In this document: positions 30,109-38,980 of the stretch, in pieces
How the letters are laid out: each line of letters opens with the position of its first letter
Position numbering within the stretch: position 1 is the stretch's first letter
NCBI GenBank assembly: GCA_020633495.1
Contig: JACKDR010000007.1
Coordinates: 1 to 64,000 of the forward strand
From: Kofleriaceae bacterium
GTDB lineage: Bacteria > Myxococcota_A > Polyangia > Haliangiales > Haliangiaceae
Length of the DNA: 64,000 bases
Reading direction: 5' to 3'
Position numbers and translations under genes: made by a program
The notes under the pieces: generated by a model
The model's input: the letters and a program-made list of their open reading frames with translations, nothing else
Databases searched by the model: none
What the model was told of the DNA's origin: nothing

Positions 30109-31659
30109 TCAGTCGGCGCGCTTGCTGCGCTTGCTGCGCTTGGCGCGCTTGGGCTGGGGAATCACCGCCAGCACGGGTGCGATCTCGAGCTGTTCCAGGT
30201 CCACGCGCCGGTACAGGCGATCATCGACGATGGCCAGGCCGACCGCAAGGGCCATGCCCAGACCGGTGAACACCACCAGGCCGGCCAGGACCAGCACCTT
30301 CTTGCCCTTGCCCATCGGCCGCATCGGCAGGTACGCCTCGTCGACCGGCTGCAGCGACGAGCCCTGCTCGGCGATGCGGGTCTGGGCGTCGAGCTGGGCG
30401 CGGAACATGCTGTCGCTGAGGGTCTCGACCCGCTCGCTCTGCTCGGCGACGTCGCGGCGCAGCCGGGCCCAGTCGGTCTCGAGGGCGACCACCTGGTCGG
30501 CGATGCTGGTGGTCGCGGGCTGCGGCGCCGGCGCCGGCTTGCCGGACTGGCGTGCCCGCTCGTTGGCGATCTGCTGCTCGACCTCGCGCAGCTCCTTCTC
30601 GAGCCCGGGGCGGTCGGCGGCGGTCGCCGGCTTGACGGGCTCGAGGTCGGGCGGCGTCACCGCGGCCAGCTCGGCCTCGGCGCGGCGCAGGCGCTGCTGG
30701 GCGGCGGCCAGGTTGTCCTTGGCCTTGAGCATGTCGGGGTGGCGATCGGTGAGGCCGCGGGAGCGCAGCTCCTCGACCGAGCGCTGGGCGCCGCGGACCT
30801 CGCTCTCGGCGGAGTCGACCTTCTGCTTGGCGGCCTGCTCGGCGGCGGTGGGCGCGCGCGGCGTCGGGGGCGGCGGCGGCTGCGGGTTGTCGGCGGCGGC
30901 GAGCCGGGCCTTGATGCGGGCGCGCTGCCGCTCGAGCGCGTTGAGGCGCGGGTTGCTGCTCGACACCGGGGTGTCCTTGTCCTTGTCCTTGCGCCGGATC
31001 GCGGCGCCCTCGCTCTGGCCGGTGGCCTCGTCCTCGGCGAACTCCGGGTGATCGACGAGGAAGGTGTTCTTGGCCTTCTCGCGCTCGCGCAGCTCGTCGC
31101 TGGCCTGCTTGAGCTGGTCCTGGGCGAAGTTGACGGTGGCCTCGGCCTGCTCGAGCCGCAGGTCCTGCTCCTTCTCGATCAGCAGCTCGGTCAGGCGCTT
31201 GGTCACGGCCTGCGCGCGGTGGCGATCGGCGTCCTTGTAGGTGATGCGGAACGTGTTCGAGCCGCGGACCTGGAACTCGATGGCCAGCCGCAGCTCTTCG
31301 ACCGCGGCCTCGAGGCCGTCCTGGGCGAGGACGTCGGGGAACGGGTTGAGCTCCGGATCCTCGATGATCTTGGCGAGCTGGCTGCGCGCCAGCAGCAGCT
31401 CGCGATAGCGGTCGCCGATGTTGCGCTGCAGCGCCGCGGCGTCGCGGCCCTGCAGCAGGCTGGTCTGGATGCGCTCCTGGTAGAACAGCACCGCCGACGA
31501 CTGGTAGGTCTGTGGCCGGGTCATCGCGAACGCGACCGACAGGCCGCCGCCGATCACGACGAAGGCGGCGACCAGCCACCAGTAGCGGCGGACCTTGACC
31601 GCGTAGTCGACGAGGCGGTCGAGGCGGTCGCGCGGGGTGGGCTGGACGTGGAGGGGCAT
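30109..31659 (-). CDS. Chain-length determinant / polysaccharide co-polymerase (Wzz type)
   Basis: A 516-residue inner-membrane protein with the Wzz layout: a cytoplasmic N-terminus, a transmembrane helix (YWWLVAAFVVIGGGLSVAF), a long periplasmic coiled coil (about 110-450, many Glu/Arg heptads) and a second transmembrane helix (VLVLAGLVVFTGLGMALAVG). A Lys/Arg-rich cytoplasmic tail (KRAKRSKRSKRAD) follows. It sets the length of the polysaccharide polymer together with a partner ATPase. It begins 10 bases after the previous Wzz-type stop and is followed by the BY-kinase-like gene, so the three form an operon. Confidence 0.9.
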   Translation of the reverse strand: MPLHVQPTPRDRLDRLVDYAVKVRRYWWLVAAFVVIGGGLSVAFAMTRPQTYQSSAVLFYQERIQTSLLQGRDAAALQRNIGDRYRELLLARSQLAKIIEDPELNPFPDVLAQDGLEAAVEELRLAIEFQVRGSNTFRITYKDADRHRAQAVTKRLTELLIEKEQDLRLEQAEATVNFAQDQLKQASDELREREKAKNTFLVDHPEFAEDEATGQSEGAAIRRKDKDKDTPVSSSNPRLNALERQRARIKARLAAADNPQPPPPPTPRAPTAAEQAAKQKVDSAESEVRGAQRSVEELRSRGLTDRHPDMLKAKDNLAAAQQRLRRAEAELAAVTPPDLEPVKPATAADRPGLEKELREVEQQIANERARQSGKPAPAPQPATTSIADQVVALETDWARLRRDVAEQSERVETLSDSMFRAQLDAQTRIAEQGSSLQPVDEAYLPMRPMGKGKKVLVLAGLVVFTGLGMALAVGLAIVDDRLYRRVDLEQLEIAPVLAVIPQPKRAKRSKRSKRAD

Positions 31660-31668
31660 GGGCGACTC

Positions 31669-32754
31669 TCAGGATGGTACACGACGGCCGCGCACGCCAC
31701 GGCCGCGCAGCGACCCGACCTTGTCCCCGGGGAACGTGGGCACGTGGCCGAGCACCGGCAGGCCGATGCGATCGACGTCCTCGGGGTCGTGGACCCGGGA
31801 GTCGAAGGCGCCGTAGAAGATCGCCACCACCGGCAGGAGGATCACGAACAGCACGACGCCGACGATCACGTTGAGGTAGGTGCGGGCGCCCGGCTCCTCG
31901 CGCGGCCGGCCCTGCTCGTGGATGTCGAACGTGATGCCGAGGCCGGCGCGGTCGACGGCGGCGGCGAGGGCGTCGCCGCTGCTGGCGATCGTCATCTGGA
32001 CCATCGCCTCGCGCTCGCGGCGCAGCTGGACGTCGAGCGCGCGCAGCTCGACGGTGAGCGCGTTGGCGCGGGCGCGGTCGCCGTCGCGCTGGGCGGCGCT
32101 GAGGGCCAGGCGGCGGTCGCTGACCTGCTGCTCGCGGTCCTCGAGGCGGGCCCGGGCCTCGGCCAGGACCTCGGCGGCGTCGTGGCCGAGCTGCTCGGCG
32201 AGCTCCTGACGGCGGGCCTGCTCGCCGCTGACGATCAGCTCGGCGAGCCGGTGCGCCATGCGCCACGCCTGGTCGGGGTCGGGGTCGGTGAACTCGACCG
32301 CGATCCGCGCCGAGCGCGGCTCGTCGGGCGAGTACTGGTAGAGGAAGTAGTTGCGATAGACGGTGATCTGGAACTGATCGCGGAGCTCGTTGAGCGCGTA
32401 CTCGTCGCCGAGCTTGCGGCGCAGCGGGAACAGCTGCTCCTCCTCGATGACCTTCAGCAGGACGCCGTTGTTGAGCAACACGGTCGCGACGTAGTCGCGC
32501 AGCTCCTGGGCCGGCATCGGGTCCTTGCCGTCCGCCATCGTGCCCTCGGTGAGGGCGATCGTCACGGTGGCCTCGTGGAGCTTGACCTTCTTGAGCCGCT
32601 TGTACATCGCGAGCCCGGTCAGCGCGCACACCGTCACCAGGATGGGCAGCCAGCGGGCCCGGGCCCGGCGCTTGAGCCGCTGCAGCTCGGCGACGAGCAC
32701 GTACCGCGTCGCACCCTCGGCTTCGTACCACCCGTCGTCGGGCTGCGGCGCCAC
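31669..32754 (-). CDS. Second Wzz-type polysaccharide co-polymerase
   Basis: The 361-residue protein has a basic N-terminus, a transmembrane helix (WLPILVTVCALTGLAMY), a mostly helical periplasmic region (EVLAEARARLEDREQQVSDRR) and a second helix (YLNVIVGVVLFVILLPVVAIFYGAF). The C-terminal Arg-rich tail lies in the cytoplasm. It differs in sequence from the next protein, so the operon has two distinct chain-length or export co-polymerases. The start is GTG 32754 (read as Met-Ala-Pro-Gln). It is divergent from the erythromycin-esterase-like gene. Confidence 0.85.
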   Translation of the reverse strand: MAPQPDDGWYEAEGATRYVLVAELQRLKRRARARWLPILVTVCALTGLAMYKRLKKVKLHEATVTIALTEGTMADGKDPMPAQELRDYVATVLLNNGVLLKVIEEEQLFPLRRKLGDEYALNELRDQFQITVYRNYFLYQYSPDEPRSARIAVEFTDPDPDQAWRMAHRLAELIVSGEQARRQELAEQLGHDAAEVLAEARARLEDREQQVSDRRLALSAAQRDGDRARANALTVELRALDVQLRREREAMVQMTIASSGDALAAAVDRAGLGITFDIHEQGRPREEPGARTYLNVIVGVVLFVILLPVVAIFYGAFDSRVHDPEDVDRIGLPVLGHVPTFPGDKVGSLRGRGVRGRRVPS

Positions 32755-32896
32755 GGATGCGAGGGTAGCACGGCCCTCTGGTGCGCTCCGGGGCCGTGGG
32801 CCGGCGAGTCGCCGCAGGGCGCCTCACCGGCGAGGTTGCCGCCCTTTTCCAGCGTTGCTGGGCCTCGACCGCGGGCGCACGGGGCACGCTGCCGGC

Positions 32897-35320
32897 ATGC
32901 GCACGCTCGAGATCCTGGTCGCCGCCGCCGTGGCCGCCGCGGCCTGTGGCCACCCCGCCGCAACCCCGGCCGCCGTCGTCCCCGCGACCTCACCGCACGT
33001 GGTCGCGGCGGCGCCGGACCCCACGCCGACGCCGGAGCTGGGTGTCACGGTGGGGGCGGCGCTGAACCTGGGGTTCGAGGACGTCGACGGCGACCAGGGG
33101 CGCGGCTGGAGCCACGGCATCGGCGTGGGGACGCAGGGGAGCGCGGGCTACGAGATCGGCGTCGTCGACCAGTCGCACAGCGGCAGCCACGCGTTGCGGA
33201 TGCACGGGGACCGCGGCGGTGGCTTCGGTTCGGTGGCCAGGTCGCTCGACGCCGACGCGGTGCGCGGCAAGCGGCTTCGCCTCCACGGCTGGATCCAGAC
33301 CGAAGGGGTGACCGCGCCGGGATGGGCCGGGCTGTGGATCCGGATCGACGACGGCGCTCGCGGCTTCGACAACATGCAGCGGGACGGTCTGGTCGGCACC
33401 GAGGGCTGGCGCGAGGGCGTCGCCGACGTCGAGGTCCCCGAGAATGCCGGGATCATCACGATCGGCGCGCTCGTGGTGGGTTCGGGCACCGCCTGGTTCG
33501 ACGACCTCCAGCTGGAGGTCGTCGAGACCGTGCCGCCGCATCCGATCGTCCTGGAAGGCACGGTCACGGACGGTGGCACACCCGTCGCGGGCGCCGTGGT
33601 CTCCCTCAACGATCCGCTGGCCGGCGTGACGACCGCGGTCGCGCGGACTGACGCCGGTGGCCGGTTCCACTTCGACGCCACGAGTGGGCGCTGGGGGTTC
33701 GCGGCTCACGCAGCCGTCGGTGCCGCCAGCGTCGACAGCGCCCGGTTCGACGACGACGCTCGCGACCTCGCGCTCGCGCTCGCGCCTGGTGAGGTGACCG
33801 TGCACGGCAAGCTCTCGGGCGCGAGCCTGCCGCCGGACGTCTACGTCCAGATCTCTCCCACGTCCCCTCATGACAGCGACCTGTTCGCGGTCCCGGTCGG
33901 CGCCGACGGCACGTTCAGCGCCAGGCTCCCCGCCGGCAAGCGTTACCTGGTCGTGGCGAAGCAGGAGCGGCTGCGTGGCGAGGCGTGGGCGGAGCGACAG
34001 GGCGACGACGCCGAGGTCGAGCTGTCCGTCACGGCGCTGGCGCCACCGCCGGACGAGGTCGTCGGTTGGCTGCGCGATCATGCCATCCGTCTGACCAGCG
34101 CCGAGGCGGGGCACGGGTTCGACGACCTCGGGGGCGTCGGCAAGATCGTCGGCAAGGCTCGGGTGGTCGCGCTCGGCGAAGCCACCCACGGGACGCGCGA
34201 GTTCTTCCAGCTCAAGCACCGGATCCTGGAGTACCTGGTCGCGACGAAGGGGTTCACGCTGTTCGGGATCGAGGCGAACCAGCCCGAGTGTCGCGCCATC
34301 AACGACTACGTCCTGCACGGGGTCGGGGATGCCCGCGCGGCGCTGCGGGGCATCTACTTCTGGACCTGGAACACCGAGGAGGTCCTGGCGATGATCGAGT
34401 GGATGCGGACGTGGAACGACGATCCGTCTCACCAGCAGAAGGTCCAGTTCGTCGGGTTCGACATGCAGACCACCACGGTGGCGTACGCCAGCGTCGCCGC
34501 GTATCTGCGCGAGGTCGCGCCCACGGAGGCGGACGCGCTGCTCGCGCCGATCGTCGCGCTCGCCGGGCAGGACGCGTCGCAGCAGGTCGCCGGCGCCACG
34601 CCCGAGGCTCGCGTCGCGATCGACGCAGGCCTGAAGGCGCTCGAGGCACGTTTCGCGACGCGCGCGAAGCGGTGGCGCAAGGCCACCAGCAAGCAGGCGC
34701 TGGCGGACGCGCGACATGATCTGACCATCCTGCGCCAGGCGTTCGGCATGTACGGTGTGAAGTCCGGTGGCTTCGACGCCCGCGATCGCGCGATGGCGGA
34801 CAACATCGAGTGGCTGCTGGCACAGCATCCGGGCGAGCGCATGGTGGTGTGGGCCCACAACGGCCACGTCGGCATGGAGCTCGGCGGGGTCCACAACATG
34901 GGCGGCCACCTGCGCAAGGAGCTGGGCGCCAAGGACTACCGCATCTTCGGGTTCGGCTTCGGCGACGGATCGTTCCAGGCGCGCGACCAGAGCGGCGAGC
35001 ACGGCGGCGAGCTCGGCGAGATCACGCTCGGGCCAGCGCCGGAATGGGACCTCAGCGCCCCGTTCACGCGCGCCGGTCTCGACCTGGCCGTGGTCGACCT
35101 GCGCACGTTGAAGGCCGGGGTGGTCCGGGACTGGTTCGCGGCGCCCCACCCGATGCGCGACACGGGCGCCGTCTTCGTCACGGAGGAGGCGATGTCCGAA
35201 CTGGCCACCGTGACCGATCTGTTCGACGCGTTGATCTACGTCGACCACACGACCCGAGCACGGCCAGTGCCGGCACCGGACGATGGCGGCGCCGTGAAGT
35301 CCGACGGCGGGACGGAGTAG
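32897..35320 (+). CDS. Erythromycin-esterase-family lipoprotein with N-terminal beta domains
   Basis: The protein (807 aa) has a lipoprotein signal (RTLEILVAAAVAAAACGH). Residues about 40-215 look like a jelly-roll carbohydrate-binding domain (NLGFEDVDGDQGRGWSHG), followed by a carboxypeptidase-regulatory-like domain (VLEGTVTDGGTPVAGAVV). The C-terminal half matches the EreA/EreB fold: GEATHGTREFFQLKHRILEYL near residue 430 with catalytic His/Glu, YFWTWNTEEVLAMIEWM, and VVWAHNGHVGMELGG. Known members hydrolyse macrolide lactones; others have no known substrate, and some have been labelled succinoglycan-related, which fits the surroundings. Antibiotic resistance is not implied. Codon choice seems slightly less GC-biased than in the neighbours. 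Confidence 0.9.
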   Translation: MRTLEILVAAAVAAAACGHPAATPAAVVPATSPHVVAAAPDPTPTPELGVTVGAALNLGFEDVDGDQGRGWSHGIGVGTQGSAGYEIGVVDQSHSGSHALRMHGDRGGGFGSVARSLDADAVRGKRLRLHGWIQTEGVTAPGWAGLWIRIDDGARGFDNMQRDGLVGTEGWREGVADVEVPENAGIITIGALVVGSGTAWFDDLQLEVVETVPPHPIVLEGTVTDGGTPVAGAVVSLNDPLAGVTTAVARTDAGGRFHFDATSGRWGFAAHAAVGAASVDSARFDDDARDLALALAPGEVTVHGKLSGASLPPDVYVQISPTSPHDSDLFAVPVGADGTFSARLPAGKRYLVVAKQERLRGEAWAERQGDDAEVELSVTALAPPPDEVVGWLRDHAIRLTSAEAGHGFDDLGGVGKIVGKARVVALGEATHGTREFFQLKHRILEYLVATKGFTLFGIEANQPECRAINDYVLHGVGDARAALRGIYFWTWNTEEVLAMIEWMRTWNDDPSHQQKVQFVGFDMQTTTVAYASVAAYLREVAPTEADALLAPIVALAGQDASQQVAGATPEARVAIDAGLKALEARFATRAKRWRKATSKQALADARHDLTILRQAFGMYGVKSGGFDARDRAMADNIEWLLAQHPGERMVVWAHNGHVGMELGGVHNMGGHLRKELGAKDYRIFGFGFGDGSFQARDQSGEHGGELGEITLGPAPEWDLSAPFTRAGLDLAVVDLRTLKAGVVRDWFAAPHPMRDTGAVFVTEEAMSELATVTDLFDALIYVDHTTRARPVPAPDDGGAVKSDGGTE

Positions 35321-35411
35321 CTCTCGGGCGGCGCGCGGCGAGGCCCGTCTTGCCAACGCGCGAACCGTGGCCGCGTGTGCTGGAGCCCGTCTCCGTCCCG
35401 CCCGCTCGCGG

Positions 35412-36602
35412 CTACCGCGGCCCCTCGGCGACCGCCTCGGCGAGCACGGCCTCGAGCGCGGCCGCGCTGGCGTCCCAGCCGCCGCGCGCGCCCGCGGCGG
35501 CGACCGCGGCGGGGTCGTAGGGGGTGGCGGCGGCGCGCAGCAGGGCCTCGGCGAGCGCGCCCGGCTCGCGCGGCGGCACCAGCTCGCCGAGCAGCGGCGA
35601 CGTGATCAGATCCGGGACGCCGCCGACCGCGCTGGCGACGACGCGACGGCCCGACGCCAGCGCCTCGAGGACGACGTTCGGCGTGCCCTCGGCCCAGCTG
35701 GCCAGGACCAGCGCGTCGGCCGCGGCCATCCAGGTCGGCACGTCCTCGAGCGGCCGCGGCCCGGCGAGCACGGCGCGCTCGCGCACCTCGGCGGGTGCGG
35801 CGCCGAGGATGGCCTCGACGCCGGCGCGGGCGTCGCCGCCGCCCACCACCGCGAGGCGCAGCGTCGGGTGCCGCGCCGCCGCCCGCACGAACGCCGTCGC
35901 GAGGTCGAGGACGCCCTTGGTCTCCTTGAGGTGGCCGACGTACAGCAGCAGCGGCCCGTCGGGCAGGCCGAGGGCGGCGCGCGCCGCGGCGCGGTCGCGG
36001 GGCTGGAACAGCGCGCCGTCGACACCGTTCATGACCAGCGCGACGCGGTCGCGCGGCGCGCCGAGGGCGACGATCTCGTCGCCGAGCGCGCGGCTGACCG
36101 CGACGATGCGGTTGGCGCGCGGCAGCGCCCAGGCGAGCAGCCGGCGCGGCCCGGGCAGCCGGGCGATCGCGTTGACGTCGGAGCCGTGCAGCTTGATGAC
36201 CGCCGGCACGCCGAGGGCGCGCGCCAGCACCACCGCGGCGAAGCCGTCCGGGTACGCCCACGAGCCGAGGACGACGTCGACCTGGCCGCGCCAGCGCGGC
36301 ACCTCGGGCAGGAGCGACGCCGCGTACATGGGGCCCCACAGGCCGTGGCCGACGCGCGGCAGGAACAGCGTGCGCGGGTGGCGGACGTCGAGGCCCTCGA
36401 TGACCTCGCGACGGGGCGCGCCGGCGATCCGGCCGGCGCTCGACCACCGGCCGAGCAGGCGCGCGCCCGGGTACCACGGGATCGTGGCCAGGACCTGGAC
36501 CTGGCAGCGTCGGCCGAGCGCGGCGAACTGCTGCCGGTTGAACGGCGCCGACAGGGGCTCGACGGCGCTCGGGAAGATCTTGGTGACGGCGAGGACGCGC
36601 AC
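35412..36602 (-). CDS. Glycosyltransferase family 4
   Basis: A 396-residue GT4 enzyme (GT-B fold). Acceptor side: LAVTKIFPSAVEPLSAPFNRQQF and KLHGSDVNAIARLPG. Donor side: LLLYVGHLKETKGVLDLATAF, LAVVGGGDARAG, and the diagnostic AEGTPNVVLEALASGRRVVAS (Glu-x7-Glu). Its start is GTG 36602 (VRVLAV). It lies 26 bases after the STAS gene and likely shares an operon with that regulatory pair. It probably acts in the same polysaccharide pathway as the other genes. Confidence 0.93.
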   Translation of the reverse strand: MRVLAVTKIFPSAVEPLSAPFNRQQFAALGRRCQVQVLATIPWYPGARLLGRWSSAGRIAGAPRREVIEGLDVRHPRTLFLPRVGHGLWGPMYAASLLPEVPRWRGQVDVVLGSWAYPDGFAAVVLARALGVPAVIKLHGSDVNAIARLPGPRRLLAWALPRANRIVAVSRALGDEIVALGAPRDRVALVMNGVDGALFQPRDRAAARAALGLPDGPLLLYVGHLKETKGVLDLATAFVRAAARHPTLRLAVVGGGDARAGVEAILGAAPAEVRERAVLAGPRPLEDVPTWMAAADALVLASWAEGTPNVVLEALASGRRVVASAVGGVPDLITSPLLGELVPPREPGALAEALLRAAATPYDPAAVAAAGARGGWDASAAALEAVLAEAVAEGPR

Positions 36603-36628
36603 GGGGGCGTGGCGAGCCCGGCGGGCGC

Positions 36629-36934
36629 TCAGATCGAGAAGACCTTGTCCATGCGCAGCAGCTTGAAGATCGCCAGCGGCTGATCGCGCGCGCCGGCGAC
36701 GGTGACGTGGCCGCCGACCGCGCGCACGCGCTTGTACAGCGCGACCAGCACGGCGACGCCGGAGCTGTCGATGATGTCGAGGCCCGACAGGTCGACCGTG
36801 ACGCGGGGCCGCTTCTCCTCGACGAGCTGGTCGATCGTCGGCATGAGCTCGGGCGCGGTCAAGACGTCGAGGGAGCCGGCGATGCGGAGCGTCGACTCGT
36901 CACCCTGATCGGTTCGCTGAAACTGGATCGGCAC
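36629..36934 (-). CDS. STAS-domain anti-sigma factor antagonist
   Basis: A 101-residue single STAS domain of the SpoIIAA/RsbV kind. The phosphorylation site is in DIIDSSGVAVLVALY (the first Ser of SSG). The protein binds an anti-sigma kinase when unphosphorylated and frees a sigma factor. Start GTG 36934 has GAGGG upstream. It is 18 bases after the gene for the HATPase protein, the usual partner arrangement. No sigma factor or PP2C phosphatase gene is adjacent; the nearest SpoIIE-type phosphatase is at 45209-47365. Confidence 0.93.
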   Translation of the reverse strand: MPIQFQRTDQGDESTLRIAGSLDVLTAPELMPTIDQLVEEKRPRVTVDLSGLDIIDSSGVAVLVALYKRVRAVGGHVTVAGARDQPLAIFKLLRMDKVFSI

Positions 36935-36952
36935 GTTTCCCTCGAGAACGGA

Positions 36953-37456
36953 CTACGCGGAGGTGCCCGCGGAGGTGGTGGCGGCGGTGGTGGGGGAGGG
37001 GGACAGCTGCTTGTGGAGCCGCCACAGGTTGGGCGGTCCGGGCTCGTAGATGACCTCGTCGAGGAGGGCGCGGGCGATGTGGATGCCCATGCCGCCCTCC
37101 GGCAGCGAGTCGAGGTCGGGCGTCGACACCGCGTCGATGTCGAAGGGCTTGCCGTGATCGCGGATCTCGACGTCGAGCTCGCCGGCGCCGACCGCGATCG
37201 CGATGTCGACCTCGCCGCCGTCGACCGCGGCGCGGCGCTGGTAGGCGTGGATCGCGATGTTGTTGAAGATCTCGGCGAACGCCGACACGAACTCGGCGTC
37301 GAACGGGTGCCGCAGGTCGTAGGCGTTGCCGTCGGCGGTGCGCTCGACGCCCGGGGCGCTGACCATGCGACACGCCTCGGCGACCACGCGCACCGCGACG
37401 GCGCGGTACTCGAGGGTGCCGGGGATGGTGAGCCGGATGGTCGGACGGGCCGCCAT
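36953..37456 (-). CDS. Anti-sigma factor serine kinase (RsbW/SpoIIAB-like HATPase)
   Basis: The 167-residue protein has the small GHKL ATPase fold used by anti-sigma kinases: AFAEIFNNIAIHAYQ is the N box, VEIRDHGKPFDI the G1 box and GGMGIHIARALLD the G2 box. It phosphorylates the STAS antagonist and binds a sigma factor. The C-terminus carries a Thr/Ser-rich tail (PSPTTAATTSAGTSA). It is divergent from the sugar-transferase gene (start 37510), so it may control the polysaccharide region, but that is inference. Confidence 0.9.
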   Translation of the reverse strand: MAARPTIRLTIPGTLEYRAVAVRVVAEACRMVSAPGVERTADGNAYDLRHPFDAEFVSAFAEIFNNIAIHAYQRRAAVDGGEVDIAIAVGAGELDVEIRDHGKPFDIDAVSTPDLDSLPEGGMGIHIARALLDEVIYEPGPPNLWRLHKQLSPSPTTAATTSAGTSA

Positions 37457-37509
37457 GGGTGGCCGAGCATAGCAGGCGGTGCACCGCCCGTGGTAGCGTG
37501 GGCGCCCTC

Positions 37510-38244
37510 ATGCTTCGCAGCGTCCGGTTTGCCAAGCGGGCGATCGACGTCGCCGGCGCGCTGGTCGGCCTCGCCGTCACCGCGCCGCTGATCCCGGTGA
37601 TCGCGGCGGCCATCTACGTCGACTCGCCGGGCCCGATCTTCTACCGCCAGCGCCGCGCCGGCCGGCTCGAGGACGCCCGGTACGAGAACGGCCGGCGCCG
37701 GTTCCGGTTCCACGAGTTCCACATGCACAAGTTCCGGACCATGCGTCCGGACGCCGAGAAGCTGACCGGCGCGGTGATCGCGGGCAAGGACGACCCCCGG
37801 ATCACCCGGGTCGGCCGGTTCCTCCGCAAGTCGCGGCTCGACGAGGTCCCCCAGTTCTGGGACGTGCTGCGCGGCGAGATGAGCCTGGTCGGACCACGGC
37901 CCGAGCGCCCCGAGTTGATCGAGAACCTGGCCTACGCGATCCCGTTCTTCGAGGAGCGCATGCGCGACGTCAAGCCCGGCATCACCGGGCTGGCCCAGGT
38001 GTCGCTGGGCTACACCGGCGAGATCCCGCCGGGCAGCGAGATCGCCAAGCTGGCCGAGACGCTGCAGAACCCCTACGACCTCGAAGAGACCCGCGGCAAC
38101 CTCGCCGACGACATGCGGATCAAGCTGCTCTACGACCTGGCGTACACCGCGTCGCTGGAGAAGCTGTCGACGTACCTGAGCACCGAGCTGGGCATCATCG
38201 TCAAGACGCCGCTCGTGATGCTGAAGATGGCCCAGGGCCGCTGA
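37510..38244 (+). CDS. Initiating sugar-phosphate transferase (WcaJ/WbaP-like)
   Basis: A 244-residue bacterial sugar transferase that moves a sugar-1-phosphate onto undecaprenyl phosphate, the first step in building the polysaccharide unit. One membrane segment is near the N-terminus (IDVAGALVGLAVTAPLIPVIAA). The cytoplasmic catalytic core has SPGPIFYRQRR, HKFRTMRPDAE, RKSRLDEVPQFWDVLRG and MSLVGPRPERPEL, then KPGITGLAQV. It lacks the large N-terminal multi-helix domain of WbaP, so it is of the short type. The start is ATG 37510. Confidence 0.95.
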   Translation: MLRSVRFAKRAIDVAGALVGLAVTAPLIPVIAAAIYVDSPGPIFYRQRRAGRLEDARYENGRRRFRFHEFHMHKFRTMRPDAEKLTGAVIAGKDDPRITRVGRFLRKSRLDEVPQFWDVLRGEMSLVGPRPERPELIENLAYAIPFFEERMRDVKPGITGLAQVSLGYTGEIPPGSEIAKLAETLQNPYDLEETRGNLADDMRIKLLYDLAYTASLEKLSTYLSTELGIIVKTPLVMLKMAQGR

Positions 38245-38275
38245 CGGCGCGGCCGGTGATCCGGGCGGCGGCCGG

Positions 38276-38914
38276 CTACGGGACGTAGAGGCTGTCGCCG
38301 GCGAGCAAGACCAGGTTCATCTCGGGCCGCTGGCCGCTGGCCAACAGATCGTAGGCGAGCGGGATCCGGCGGACCTCGCCGGTCTTGGGGTCGCGGCGCA
38401 TCAGCACCATCTCGTTGCGGCGCGCGAACCGGGTGAAGCCACCGGCCAGGGCGATGGCCTCGGCGACGGTGACGTAGTAGTTCGACGGGAACACGCCGGG
38501 ACGGACGACCTCGCCGGAGACCGTGAAGCGGTAGCTGTTGGCCGACGACACCGCGACGGTGATCTCGGAGCCCTGCAGCTTCACGAAGTCGGCCAGCCGA
38601 TCCTTGATCATCTGCTTGAGGCTCGACGGCGTCTCGCCCGCGGCCTTGAGGTCGCCGACCAGGGGCATCGTGATGGTGCCGTCGGGGCGGATCGTGGCCC
38701 GGGTGTTGAGGCCGTCGTTCTGCCAGACGTTGATCGACAGATCGTCGCCGATGCCGAGCACGTACTCGGCGTTACGAGGGTCCGGCTCCTGGCTGTAGTC
38801 GTAGACCGGCGGCTTGGGGCCGCAGGCCGCCAGCGCCACGGCCAGCGCGAGGCCGAGCACGAACGACAGGGACGCAACACCAGGGATCCGACGCCGAAGA
38901 CACCGTCTCTGCAT
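38276..38914 (-). CDS. Polysaccharide export lipoprotein (Wza/SLBB type)
   Basis: A 212-residue outer-membrane lipoprotein that forms or gates the export channel. The signal ends VALAACGPKPP (lipobox Cys). It then has the Poly_export domain (EYVLGIGDDLSINVWQND, RPDGTITMPLVGDL) and an SLBB-like repeat (YRFTVSGEVVRPGVFP, VAEAIALAGGFTRFARR). ATG 38914 (MQRRCLRRR) is preferred over an upstream TTG at 38947. It is convergent with the sugar-transferase gene. It pairs with the two Wzz proteins as export machinery. Confidence 0.94.
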   Translation of the reverse strand: MQRRCLRRRIPGVASLSFVLGLALAVALAACGPKPPVYDYSQEPDPRNAEYVLGIGDDLSINVWQNDGLNTRATIRPDGTITMPLVGDLKAAGETPSSLKQMIKDRLADFVKLQGSEITVAVSSANSYRFTVSGEVVRPGVFPSNYYVTVAEAIALAGGFTRFARRNEMVLMRRDPKTGEVRRIPLAYDLLASGQRPEMNLVLLAGDSLYVP

Positions 38915-38980
38915 GTCGCTGGCAGTGTCCGACAAAGCCGGCCGCAAGGCAAACCGCTGGTTCGTCGCGCCGCCGGGCGG

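Noticed and set aside
32897..35320. An acquired macrolide-resistance gene
   Set aside because: The fold matches the family, but it has an export signal, extra beta domains and a polysaccharide-locus position, and no mobile-element marks.
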